A stretch of 64,000 bases of DNA from Pannonibacter anstelovis (GTDB taxonomy: Bacteria; Pseudomonadota; Alphaproteobacteria; Rhizobiales; Stappiaceae), in the NCBI RefSeq assembly GCF_036881715.1, contig NZ_JBAKBF010000002.1, positions 186,001 through 250,000 of the forward strand, given 5' to 3'. Below, piece by piece: positions 1 to 7,990 of the stretch. How positions within the stretch are numbered: position 1 is the stretch's first letter; every line of letters starts with the position of its first letter. Below the pieces are notes generated by a model, which searched no databases, was not told the DNA's origin, and saw only the letters and a program-made list of their open reading frames with translations. The translations under genes were made by a program, and so were the position numbers.

Positions 1-2
1 GA

Positions 3-176
3 TTGGTACAGGAATTTTGGATCTGGCAGCAGGTGCTGCCCTATTTGAGGCGGGACTGCGGCGGCCGGGACAGGCGGCAAGGTCTGGCCAAAGGAATTTA
101 TGAACGGGGCCTTTCCGGACACCTCTGCAGACGAGGCGTCCGCATCCGGCCCGAAGTGCGTTGTTTTAAGTGTTGA
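3..176 (+). other. possible 3' end of a gene entering from the left edge
   Basis: One forward frame is open from the left edge to a TGA at 174-176, 13 bases before the next start codon. Its first ~35 codons have G/C-rich third positions like the neighbouring genes, which suggests the tail of an upstream gene in the same surface-polysaccharide operon. The end of the frame is rich in Arg and Cys and looks non-coding, so the true stop could be in another frame (a second frame stops at 101-103). I do not recognise the product. Confidence 0.25.
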
Positions 177-189
177 TGGATGAGATTGC

Positions 190-957
190 ATGAGCTGGAG
201 CCTTGAGACTGTCCGCATTGGCGGCTTCGATACCGTGACCGCAGACCGCACCGAGCTGGCCGAATGGATGGCGGCAGTGTGTGCGGAAGCCCGGGAGGGG
301 CGCCGGGCAGGACCGCCTGCGCTGCTCTTTTCGTCCAATGGGCAGGGAATTGCCCTTTCGGGAAAAAACGCGGCCTTTGACGAGGCCATGGCTGCAGCGG
401 ATGTGATCCATGCCGACGGCATGCCGGTGGTCTTTGCCTCGCGGCTGCTGACGCGCACGCCCATCCGTGAGCGCTCAGCCACGACGGATCTGTTCCATGA
501 TGTGGCTAAGGTGGCGCTGCGGGATGGCCTGAGGTTTTATGTGCTGGGGTCCACGGAGAAGCAGAACGCGGATGCAGTCGCCGCGATGCAAAGGCTTTAT
601 CCCGGTCTGCAGATCGCCGGCCGCCGCCACGGCTACTTTTCCGATGAAGAGGACGAGGAGATCTGCCGGGAGATCGTCGCTGCCGGAACGGATGTGCTGT
701 GGGTCGCGCTCGGCAAGCCGAAGCAGGAGATCTGGAGCCTGCGCAACCGCAGCAGGCTGACCGGCGTCGGTTGCATCAAGACCTGCGGCGGGCTCTATGC
801 TTTCCTCACGGGGGATGCCCCCCGTGCCCCCGGCTGGATGCAGAACCTCGGCCTTGAATGGTTCTACCGCTTCGCCCAGGAGCCCCGCCGCCTCTTCGCC
901 CGCTACTTCATCACCAACGCCCAGAGCGCCTGGCGTCTGATGACGAAGACGGGGTGA
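190..957 (+). CDS. WecG/TagA/CpsF-family glycosyltransferase (GT26)
   Basis: A 255-residue cytoplasmic glycosyltransferase of the family that adds ManNAcA, ManNAc or glucose to lipid-linked sugars during surface polysaccharide assembly. The family signatures are visible: HADGMP at residues 75-80 (the conserved Asp used in catalysis) and ALGKPKQE at 173-180, followed by the C-terminal aromatic and Arg-rich segment (LEWFYRFAQEPRRLF) typical of this family. Length is normal. It lies upstream of an O-antigen polymerase-like gene and a flippase, so a role in exo- or capsular polysaccharide repeat-unit assembly is likely. The sugar and acceptor cannot be read from sequence. The ATG at 190 is used; no strong Shine-Dalgarno precedes it. 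Confidence 0.88.
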   Translation: MSWSLETVRIGGFDTVTADRTELAEWMAAVCAEAREGRRAGPPALLFSSNGQGIALSGKNAAFDEAMAAADVIHADGMPVVFASRLLTRTPIRERSATTDLFHDVAKVALRDGLRFYVLGSTEKQNADAVAAMQRLYPGLQIAGRRHGYFSDEEDEEICREIVAAGTDVLWVALGKPKQEIWSLRNRSRLTGVGCIKTCGGLYAFLTGDAPRAPGWMQNLGLEWFYRFAQEPRRLFARYFITNAQSAWRLMTKTG

Positions 958-1046
958 GGCGACTGCATCACACTTTGAAAAAAACTGCCGGTAATGGCAT
1001 TATCTGCTATTTCCGACAGCTGAATATTTGCAGTGTCTTTCCTTTG

Positions 1047-2417
1047 CTACCTAGCAGGAACCACAGTGTCTTGCATGCGCCTGTTTCGCTCAAGAACTAT
1101 ATGCTTGCGCTTTTTAAGAGTCGCGGCCTTCGTGACTAGCGCTATGTAAACGAAAAGTATCACGGTGTGATACACGTCTACGATAAATTCATTCAGCATC
1201 AAAAGCATTAGATAGCATGTATATGCTGCGCAAAGTAGCGCATGAAATCTCGACTCTTGACGTGTTATTGAGCCTCTTAGAAGGCTTATGTGCGACATGA
1301 GGGTAGATATTAGAACCGTTATCATTAAAGTGGCGGCGATTATGCCGTGCTTGAACATGAGTCCGAGCGGTGTACTGTGTGAGCCGAGTGGGTAATCAAG
1401 TTCAGGAACATCGATTTGAGTTCCGTAGCCTATGAACGGGCGCTCAAGGAACCAGTTCCAAGTGAGGGAATAGATTTGCCCTCGTGCCTCTGCGCTGCCC
1501 CGCCGCCTTTCGAAAAACAGATCAGAGAGCGATGATGTGATTTCATCGAAGTACGCAGCGGCAAAGACCAGAAAAGTAAGTGATGCAGCGGCAAGCAGAA
1601 GAATGTCGAAAGGCGCACGCTTTGTCTTGAATGTGGCCATATAGATGCTTTGAACAATGGGCATGATGAGGAGCATGATCATTGCAAGGCGCGCTTGTGC
1701 AAAGAAAACGATAAAAAGTGCGGCCAAAAAAGTCAGCCCTTTTGACCAGGCAGATCGACGAAACGCCATTGCAAAGGGGAGTAAGAGCACAACAAGGCAA
1801 GCCAAATGAATGGGAGATCCAAAGATCGAGCTTACCCGATCGGTGAAACCAAGAAAATACAGCTGCTCCCCTAGGCTCTTCATTAGGAAGCGCTTCCCCA
1901 TCATCGTATCAGTAATAGACGATGGTGATACAAGGTATGCAATGGAAGGGAACTCAAAAGATGGAAACGCAACATATAAAATTGACGTAAGAACGAAAAA
2001 CCAGAAGGCAAGCGAAAAGTATTTCGCATAATCACGCAAGTTTCCGGTTTCGCTGCATGCGTAAAAGTGGCATAGAAAGAACAAGGCTGTCGCCCAGATC
2101 ATAAAGTCGCGTGTAAAAGTAATTACTCGAATGTTTTCTTGAATTCTGAAGGCTGAAAATACCGCAAGAAAAAGAAAAGCCAGAATGAGCTTCCCGTTAA
2201 AGGGAATTTCTGCAGGGAAGGTCTTGGAGATAGATGACCTGCAGATGATGATATAGATCAAAAGGATAAGTGGTGGGAAAAGCTGTTCGGCACCTAGTGG
2301 CCAACAGACGAGGATCGCCAGCCACAATGCCAATAGGCGCTTTGAAGCCAAGGTGGAATTATTCCGTGCTGGTCCTATGTTGGCAGGTTCGGCTGCCGTA
2401 AGTGTCATTTCAACCAT
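1047..2417 (-). CDS. O-antigen polymerase/ligase-like membrane protein (Wzy/WaaL family)
   Basis: A 456-residue polytopic membrane protein with about ten to twelve hydrophobic segments. Near residue 330 it has an Arg-rich cytoplasmic stretch (FFERRRGSAEARGQIY), then a periplasmic loop with FIGYGTQ and a GSHSTPLGL segment. That arrangement matches the Wzy_C domain of O-antigen ligases and exopolysaccharide polymerases. It probably joins repeat units made by the neighbouring glycosyltransferase and exported by the flippase transcribed divergently. The coding sequence is clearly richer in A and T than its neighbours and uses codons such as AAA, ATA and TTT freely, which suggests recent transfer. 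ATGs at 2417 and 2408 are both possible starts. Substrate unknown. Confidence 0.78.
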   Translation of the reverse strand: MVEMTLTAAEPANIGPARNNSTLASKRLLALWLAILVCWPLGAEQLFPPLILLIYIIICRSSISKTFPAEIPFNGKLILAFLFLAVFSAFRIQENIRVITFTRDFMIWATALFFLCHFYACSETGNLRDYAKYFSLAFWFFVLTSILYVAFPSFEFPSIAYLVSPSSITDTMMGKRFLMKSLGEQLYFLGFTDRVSSIFGSPIHLACLVVLLLPFAMAFRRSAWSKGLTFLAALFIVFFAQARLAMIMLLIMPIVQSIYMATFKTKRAPFDILLLAAASLTFLVFAAAYFDEITSSLSDLFFERRRGSAEARGQIYSLTWNWFLERPFIGYGTQIDVPELDYPLGSHSTPLGLMFKHGIIAATLMITVLISTLMSHISLLRGSITRQESRFHALLCAAYTCYLMLLMLNEFIVDVYHTVILFVYIALVTKAATLKKRKHIVLERNRRMQDTVVPAR

Positions 2418-2518
2418 TTGTTCAAAGGCCTTGGCTGGGTGCGCAAGTTCGCATTGCGCTGCAGCATCATTCTTAATAAAGATTGGAAATCATTCATAAC
2501 GTTTGATTGTATCATATC

Positions 2519-5086
2519 ATGAATTTTCTTTTTCGTGCCATCCAGTTCGGGTTCATGCACATTTGGCCCGCAATGGTCCTGTTTTTTTCCGCAGTGGTTC
2601 TGACACCTCATGATGTTGGCACCATAGCGCTGCTCATGTCTGTCGCGACACTCTTCCGGCCTTTGATTGGCCTTTCTCTCGGGCGCACAGCCATCCGTTA
2701 CAGCGGTGAGGGATTTGCCGAGGGCGGGCGTGCCCGGATGGAACAGATCCTCAACCTCGCGGCCAAGCTAGGACTTATCCTATCTCTGCTTGGAGTGGCT
2801 GGAGCGGTGGCCGCTGTTGCGGGCATGAACCGTGTCTATGAGCTCGACGCCTCCTCCCGCACGCTGTTGATGGGGGTCATCTTTATCTATTTTTACGGCA
2901 TCACGGAATTCTTTGATGGCATTCTGAGAGCGAGCGGTGAGTTCAAGGCTTTGGCGGTGAGCATCCTGCTAAGCCGGATGATCGGGATTGGGTTGTTTCT
3001 TTGCGTGCTGCCTTTTGTCCCGGACATTGACGTGATGCTGGGCTTCATGGCCTTCGCCGAGGCGGCCGGAGTTGCCTTGCTCGCACGCAAGATCATTCGC
3101 ATGCTGAAAGCTCCTGCCATTCCTCATCTGCCGTTTGTTTCTGCGGAAGCTTGGCAGCTTATCCGTTATTCACTTCCGGTCATCATAAATGCCTTGTCGG
3201 TCTATTTTTATGCCCGTGCCATGGTGATGATTGCTGGCCTATATGACAGCACCATCAACATAGGCGGCTTTGAGATGGCCGTTCAGGCGACAAATCTTCC
3301 GATGGCCGTAACCATCGTATGCTCTACCGTTCTCTCTCCTGCCGTCGCCCGGCTGGTCGCAAGTGGTGGGGATGGGCATAAAAGAGCTGAGGATGTTGTC
3401 TCCTATGGAGCTGCCTTTTCCGTCTGGGTGAATGGTCTGGCGACGGTTTACTTCCTTCTGGTTGGTCCTTTTGTTTTTCTCTGGTTGTTCCCGGACCAGC
3501 CTCTCGCGGCGGTCATTCTTGCAATTCTAGCCCCTCTCATTGCAGCCAAAGCCTATGCACAGATCCTGTCAGGTGAGATTTCGATTGCAGCAGGTGCGGC
3601 GGGCACAGCTGCCCAGATCACCCTCGTATTTGGGGTTCTCACCGTTGCCGCTGGCGCCTTAATGTCTGCTTGGATGGGCGTCCAGGGGGCTGCCGTTGCC
3701 ATGCTGGTGACGCATACGGGGGCAGTGGTTGCCAGTGTTGTCATCCTTCAGCGGAAAACACGGCTGTTCTTGAGGTATCGCAGCAAGGCTACGCTGCTGA
3801 CTGCGCTGATTGTTGCCGCTCCGACGGCTGCTGTGACGCTGCCGTTACGTGATCAGCCTGCAACGGCAGCGCTTCTTGGCACTGCCGTGTTTCTGCTTAC
3901 CGCTCTGCTGGTGCTTGTGGCTGCGTTCAAATACAAGCTGTCTATGGCTGAACCGCTCCGGGATGGCCTTCGAATGCTGAAGAGTAAAGACGCTGGCAAG
4001 GCCATCGAATACGACGATCTGAAAGCCGTGCATCCGGATATGGGGCAGGATCCGGCGTCCTTCCGGCGGGCGCTGGTTGACCTGGCGGCACGGCGGTCGC
4101 CTGCGGGTGTTGCCTTCTGGCTTGAGGGCAAGGGAGAGGCCGGCGCCATTCCGCTGCAGGATCATGCGGATATCGTCTACACCTTTGCCATGCTGGACAT
4201 GGCAGACCAGATTCCTGCGGATGCGGCAGAAAAATATGCCGCCCATCTTGCGGACCTGCGTTTGTTTGCGCGTGCGGAAGGCAAGCTGCCCGCCAGCGGC
4301 AAGCCGGTGAATGCGCATCTGACGGCCTATCTTCTGGCCGCCGTCCGGCTTCTCGAGCAGCATGGCAAGCTGGTTCCGCCTCCGGCGCTTTACACCGGCT
4401 GGCAACTGGATCAGTTGATCGACAAGCGCAAGGTGCCGCTGTGGCCCTGGCCATGGACGCATCATATCTGGCGCGTCAGCCACTGGATCGGGGGCATTCC
4501 GTCCATTCTGCTGCATCTGGCGCATTCGGGGCATGTCAGCTGGGCGACGGAGGATCTCGTTCAGGAGGTCCTGTCTGCGTCAGAGAAGCACATCATTGAT
4601 GCCCGTACGGGTCTTCTAAGGCCTTACCGGGTGCAATTGATTCAGAACATCTTCCGGGCCCTTTACAGGCTGCGGCATGATCCTGACCTCGGCGATCTCG
4701 GCGGTGTCGTCCATATCCTGTGGGTTTATCATGCTCTCGGCCGCCCCTATGCCGGTGCGGATGCGCTGCGGCTGGCTGCCGAGCGGGAGCTGGCACGCAA
4801 CAAACCATTCATGGAAGATGTACCCTATTGCCTCGACTTCGATGTGATCCAGCTGGAGCGGACCGTCGTCGATGAGGCTCCGGCCGGGGTGAAGGCCCGC
4901 GCAGCGGAGTTCATTGATGACACGGTGGCCTTCTTCTGCGAGCCGGTGGCCAGTACCTACAGCCTGCACAAGATTCCCGGCGCTCTTGCCTCCATTCATG
5001 AATGCGCCTGGCTGACAGGTGAAACCCGTGTGCGGGGCATTGATGTGCCGCGTATCGACATCATCAAGCGGGCCTATTGGCTGTGA
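2519..5086 (+). CDS. Wzx-type flippase fused to a large C-terminal soluble domain
   Basis: One uninterrupted frame of 855 residues from ATG 2519 (a TTG four codons upstream is also possible). Residues ~1-480 are about 12-14 hydrophobic helices of the MOP/polysaccharide-export superfamily, which flips lipid-linked repeat units across the inner membrane. Normal Wzx proteins end here (400-500 residues). Residues ~485-855 form a second, soluble, mostly helical domain with many Trp, His and Tyr residues, including WPWPWTHHIWRVSHWIGG near residue 640, then LLRPYRVQLIQN and DVPYCLDFDVIQLERT. The repeating helical hairpins with aromatic clusters resemble an alpha/alpha-toroid such as those of polysaccharide lyases and unsaturated glycoside hydrolases, but I do not recognise a family. 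Neighbouring genes support a polysaccharide role. Confidence 0.75.
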   Translation: MNFLFRAIQFGFMHIWPAMVLFFSAVVLTPHDVGTIALLMSVATLFRPLIGLSLGRTAIRYSGEGFAEGGRARMEQILNLAAKLGLILSLLGVAGAVAAVAGMNRVYELDASSRTLLMGVIFIYFYGITEFFDGILRASGEFKALAVSILLSRMIGIGLFLCVLPFVPDIDVMLGFMAFAEAAGVALLARKIIRMLKAPAIPHLPFVSAEAWQLIRYSLPVIINALSVYFYARAMVMIAGLYDSTINIGGFEMAVQATNLPMAVTIVCSTVLSPAVARLVASGGDGHKRAEDVVSYGAAFSVWVNGLATVYFLLVGPFVFLWLFPDQPLAAVILAILAPLIAAKAYAQILSGEISIAAGAAGTAAQITLVFGVLTVAAGALMSAWMGVQGAAVAMLVTHTGAVVASVVILQRKTRLFLRYRSKATLLTALIVAAPTAAVTLPLRDQPATAALLGTAVFLLTALLVLVAAFKYKLSMAEPLRDGLRMLKSKDAGKAIEYDDLKAVHPDMGQDPASFRRALVDLAARRSPAGVAFWLEGKGEAGAIPLQDHADIVYTFAMLDMADQIPADAAEKYAAHLADLRLFARAEGKLPASGKPVNAHLTAYLLAAVRLLEQHGKLVPPPALYTGWQLDQLIDKRKVPLWPWPWTHHIWRVSHWIGGIPSILLHLAHSGHVSWATEDLVQEVLSASEKHIIDARTGLLRPYRVQLIQNIFRALYRLRHDPDLGDLGGVVHILWVYHALGRPYAGADALRLAAERELARNKPFMEDVPYCLDFDVIQLERTVVDEAPAGVKARAAEFIDDTVAFFCEPVASTYSLHKIPGALASIHECAWLTGETRVRGIDVPRIDIIKRAYWL

Positions 5087-5125
5087 TTGGTAATCTTCTC
5101 TAATGTGACGGCGCGCGGGCTTATG

Positions 5126-5160
5126 CCAACTCTCGATGAGCTTGACTCATTGAGAGTTGG
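5126..5160 (+). terminator. long hairpin after the flippase-fusion gene
   Basis: A 15-bp stem (one G-T pair) with loop CTTGA lies 39 bases after the stop of the flippase fusion. There is no T-run after it, so it may be a factor-dependent terminator or an RNA-stabilising 3' structure. The rest of 5087-5396 shows no gene. Confidence 0.5.
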
Positions 5161-5396
5161 TCAAGCACCTGCTGCGTCTGAGCAATTTCAAGGCGTGAGG
5201 CGTTAGCATCCCGGCGCCCTGGTACGAAAGGCAGCGCCGCCCGCCTGTCGCGGTTCTTGTCTGTAGTATTTTACGGAAGCTAAGGATGAGGGGACGCCTT
5301 AGCTGCGGTCTTCGGACGTTTTTCTCACGTGCGCTTTGCCGCAGTTGTGTTTGCTTCAGGGCTATGCATCACGCTGCTTGGGAACAGAGCGGACCC

Positions 5397-5430
5397 AGGC
5401 CCCGATGAGACATGCTCACCGGGGCCTTGT
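5397..5430 (-). terminator. G/C-rich hairpin after the Sel1-repeat gene
   Basis: Arms AGGCCCCG and CGGGGCCT, extended by TGAG/CTCA, enclose a 5-base loop just beyond the stop codon of the leftward Sel1-repeat gene. No T-run is seen on either strand. The right arm and its flank (GCTCACCGGG.. CTTGTGT) resemble the hairpin after galE at 9078-9112. Confidence 0.45.
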
Positions 5431-5435
5431 GTCAG

Positions 5436-7568
5436 TCAGGCGCCAGCCGCGAGGCGGACGGCGATGAGCCGGGCGGCGTCACCGGTCAGCGGCCCACGGC
5501 GGCAGCGCTCGCCGGAAGGGCCAGCGTCACACAGCGCGCTTATGGCGCGGATGGTGTCCCGGGTGAGCAGGCCATTGAGTGGTCCCTTGTACAGCCCGCG
5601 CGCCTGCATCTCGTCCTGCACAAGGTAGACATAGGCATTGGCGTTGGACCAGCGCAAGGTGGTGAGCAGGTTGAGGCGCGTCTGCCGAGGGGCCTCTCTG
5701 AAAGCCTCGGCCAGAGCGGAAAAATCGGCGCGGGAACTGGCGGAAACACCGCGGATCATCAACTCCTCACGTGCCACGAAGTCCGGCCTGAGCAGGGCTT
5801 GATGAGTGGCCAGCGCAGCCCGCGCTTTGGCCGGATCTGCCTTCAGCTGTTTGCCAGCTCCGCTGCGGTAAAGGCTGACGAGACGTCTTGCTGCCTCTGC
5901 GTTGCCTGATGCCGCTGCAGCCTCCAGCTTGGCCAGTGCACCAGCGGGATCGGCTTTTGTCCCCTTGCCGCGCAGCATCCATTCGGCGTCCAGCACCTGA
6001 GCGGACGGGATGTTCCGCGCCTCCGCTTCCTTCAGATAGGCCGCAGCCTTCGCCTGGCTCGACTGAGTGCCGAACTGGCCCTCCATATGCCCCCGGGCAA
6101 GGTCAAGAAGCGCACCGTTGCTGCCTTCCGCCGCTGCACGCTCCAGATAGGTGATTGCCTTGGCCGGGTTCTGCCCGGCCAGCGGCCCGGTCCGGTAGGC
6201 ATTGCCAAGGCGCCGCATGGCTGTGGCATTGCCCTGTGCTGCGGCCTCTTCAAGAAGCCGGAGCCCTCCGGCCTTATCGGCCGGGACGAGTTCGCCGCGC
6301 AGCAGAACATCGGCCAGAGTAAGCATCGCGGACGTGTTCCCAGCTCCGGCCAGTTCACGCAGCAGGTTGACGCCCTTCTCCGTGTCCTGTGGCTCGCCTT
6401 GGCCCCAAAGCGCGGCCTCTGCCAGCCTTAATGCTGCGGTGGATGCGCCCGCCGCCTGTGCTGCCTCAAAAGCAGCCACCGCCTTCGCGGCATCGGCCGG
6501 CACGCCAATGCCGTCACGGTAAATCTCGCCAAGGCGGACATAGCTGGAGGCGTTTCCGGTCTCTGCAGCCTGGGTCAGATAGTCAACGGCTTTTGTGCCA
6601 TCAACGGGCACTGTGCCACCCCGGGTGTAGAGATCGCCCAGGCTGTGAAGCGCCCAGCGGTCACCGGTTTCGGCGAGTTCGGCCAGCAGGGCAAGGCCCT
6701 CTTCAGGGTTGGCTTCAACGCCCTCACCTTTGATGAGGGCGAGGGCATAGGCGCGCTTGCCGGTCGCATTGCCGTTGTCTGCGGCAGCCTTGAAGAAGCT
6801 GGCAGCCTTGGCCTGATCCTTGTCCACGCCAATGCCGTCCCGGTGAATCTCACCAAGCCGGATATAGCTGGAGGTATTTCCCGCTTCTGCGGCGCGGGTC
6901 AGATAGTCAACCGCTTTTGAGCCGTCCATCGGAACCAGGCCGCCGCGTGAATAGAGGTCACCCAGATTGTGAAGTGCCCCCCGATCGCCGGTCTCGGCCA
7001 CTTCGGCCAGCAGGGTAAGGCCCTCTTCCGGGTTCGCTTCCACGCCCTCACCTTTGACGAGGGCGAGTGCATAGGCGCGCTTGCCGCCGGCATGGCCGTT
7101 GTCTGCGGCAGCCTTGAAGAAACCGGCCGCCCTGGCCTGATCCTTATCAACGCCAATGCCATCCCGGTAGATTTCCCCGAGGCGCGTATAGCTATAGGCA
7201 CTTCCGGCTTCTGCTGCACGGGTCAGATAGTCTACGGCTCTGGCTCCATCCACCGGCACCGGGCCGCCGCGCGCGTAAAGGTCGCCAAGGGTCAGGAGGG
7301 CGCCCCTATCGCCCGCCGCGGCTGCCTCTTCCAGGTGCTGCAATGCGGTCTGCAAAGCGGCTTCGTCCTTGCCCTTCTGCACGATCTCGCGCAGTTCCTT
7401 TATGCTGGGTGTCTCCGTGGCTGTTTGCGCGTAACTGTCAAAGGTTCCCGTCAGGGATATGGCTGCGGGCAGCAAGAGGCATGCGGCAACCGCCTTGCCG
7501 AAACGGGGCACGGCGGTGCGGTTCCCAAAAAAGCTTTTCTTTCCAAGGTTTAAGAAGTGTGCTGGCAT
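5436..7568 (-). CDS. secreted Sel1-repeat protein with C-terminal peptidoglycan-binding-like motif
   Basis: A 710-residue protein with an N-terminal signal sequence (basic N-region, hydrophobic stretch at ~24-40, likely cleavage after SYAQ near residue 48) and some fifteen Sel1/TPR-like repeats of about 36 residues, recognisable as ALxxLGDLYxRGG.. and A..Y..RAAExG blocks. Sel1 proteins act as scaffolds; in exopolysaccharide loci (AlgK, ExoR) they organise or regulate export in the periplasm. The C-terminus has a GLYKGPLNGLLTRDTIRAI segment like the half-repeat of peptidoglycan-binding domain 1, so wall attachment is plausible. The first part contains nearly identical 108-residue blocks from recent duplication. 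It is flanked by polysaccharide genes on both sides; function inferred from class only. Confidence 0.75.
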   Translation of the reverse strand: MPAHFLNLGKKSFFGNRTAVPRFGKAVAACLLLPAAISLTGTFDSYAQTATETPSIKELREIVQKGKDEAALQTALQHLEEAAAAGDRGALLTLGDLYARGGPVPVDGARAVDYLTRAAEAGSAYSYTRLGEIYRDGIGVDKDQARAAGFFKAAADNGHAGGKRAYALALVKGEGVEANPEEGLTLLAEVAETGDRGALHNLGDLYSRGGLVPMDGSKAVDYLTRAAEAGNTSSYIRLGEIHRDGIGVDKDQAKAASFFKAAADNGNATGKRAYALALIKGEGVEANPEEGLALLAELAETGDRWALHSLGDLYTRGGTVPVDGTKAVDYLTQAAETGNASSYVRLGEIYRDGIGVPADAAKAVAAFEAAQAAGASTAALRLAEAALWGQGEPQDTEKGVNLLRELAGAGNTSAMLTLADVLLRGELVPADKAGGLRLLEEAAAQGNATAMRRLGNAYRTGPLAGQNPAKAITYLERAAAEGSNGALLDLARGHMEGQFGTQSSQAKAAAYLKEAEARNIPSAQVLDAEWMLRGKGTKADPAGALAKLEAAAASGNAEAARRLVSLYRSGAGKQLKADPAKARAALATHQALLRPDFVAREELMIRGVSASSRADFSALAEAFREAPRQTRLNLLTTLRWSNANAYVYLVQDEMQARGLYKGPLNGLLTRDTIRAISALCDAGPSGERCRRGPLTGDAARLIAVRLAAGA
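6490..7310 (-). repeat. 324-bp tandem supra-repeat inside the Sel1 gene
   Basis: Protein residues 87-194 and 195-302 are two near-identical 108-residue units, each three Sel1 repeats; a third unit begins at 303 and decays after ~60 residues. At DNA level the copies are at about 7310-6987, 6986-6663 and 6662-6490, with exact 324-base spacing and long stretches of identity, so the array is a recent in-frame duplication able to expand or contract. Confidence 0.8.
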
Positions 7569-7990
7569 GACAATTTGCCTCCGGAGTACAGGTCAAAATC
7601 AAGATGGAAAATGATCACAATCATTAAAATTTTAGGCGGTCATGTCAACCTCTTAGGCGTTCCTTGCGTAAATTATGGAATTATTTGAATTCTTTTGAAG
7701 ATATATTCTTCTTTATGCTCAAATTCATCTTATGTCCGTGTCGGAAGAGAAGTGGAGCAAAGCTTATTGTCTTCTTGTTTTTGAAAATTAACTTCTCATT
7801 TCAAGATTCGCGCGGCGGTTGAGCATTTTTTAAGGTGTCGTGCGTCAGCTTCCGGGCTTCTTGATACCAAACGGTTTCTTGCCCGTCTTGACCGGACGCT
7901 GCAGGCATAAGAGCCTGCCAAGCTGCCGTGTTTGCGGTGGCGGGGCTTTTCCGCCGGTGCGGTCTTCGGTTCGAAGGAAAGACATTTGCC
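7569..7990. promoter_or_regulatory. AT-rich divergent intergenic region between Sel1 gene and galE
   Basis: About 420 bases with no supportable gene. The 7600-7800 part is much richer in A and T than anything nearby, and contains GAAGATATATTCTTC (7697-7711, 5-bp arms) and GAATTC-centred repeats. It must hold the promoters of the leftward Sel1 gene and rightward galE. Exact -35/-10 boxes are not clear. Confidence 0.45.
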
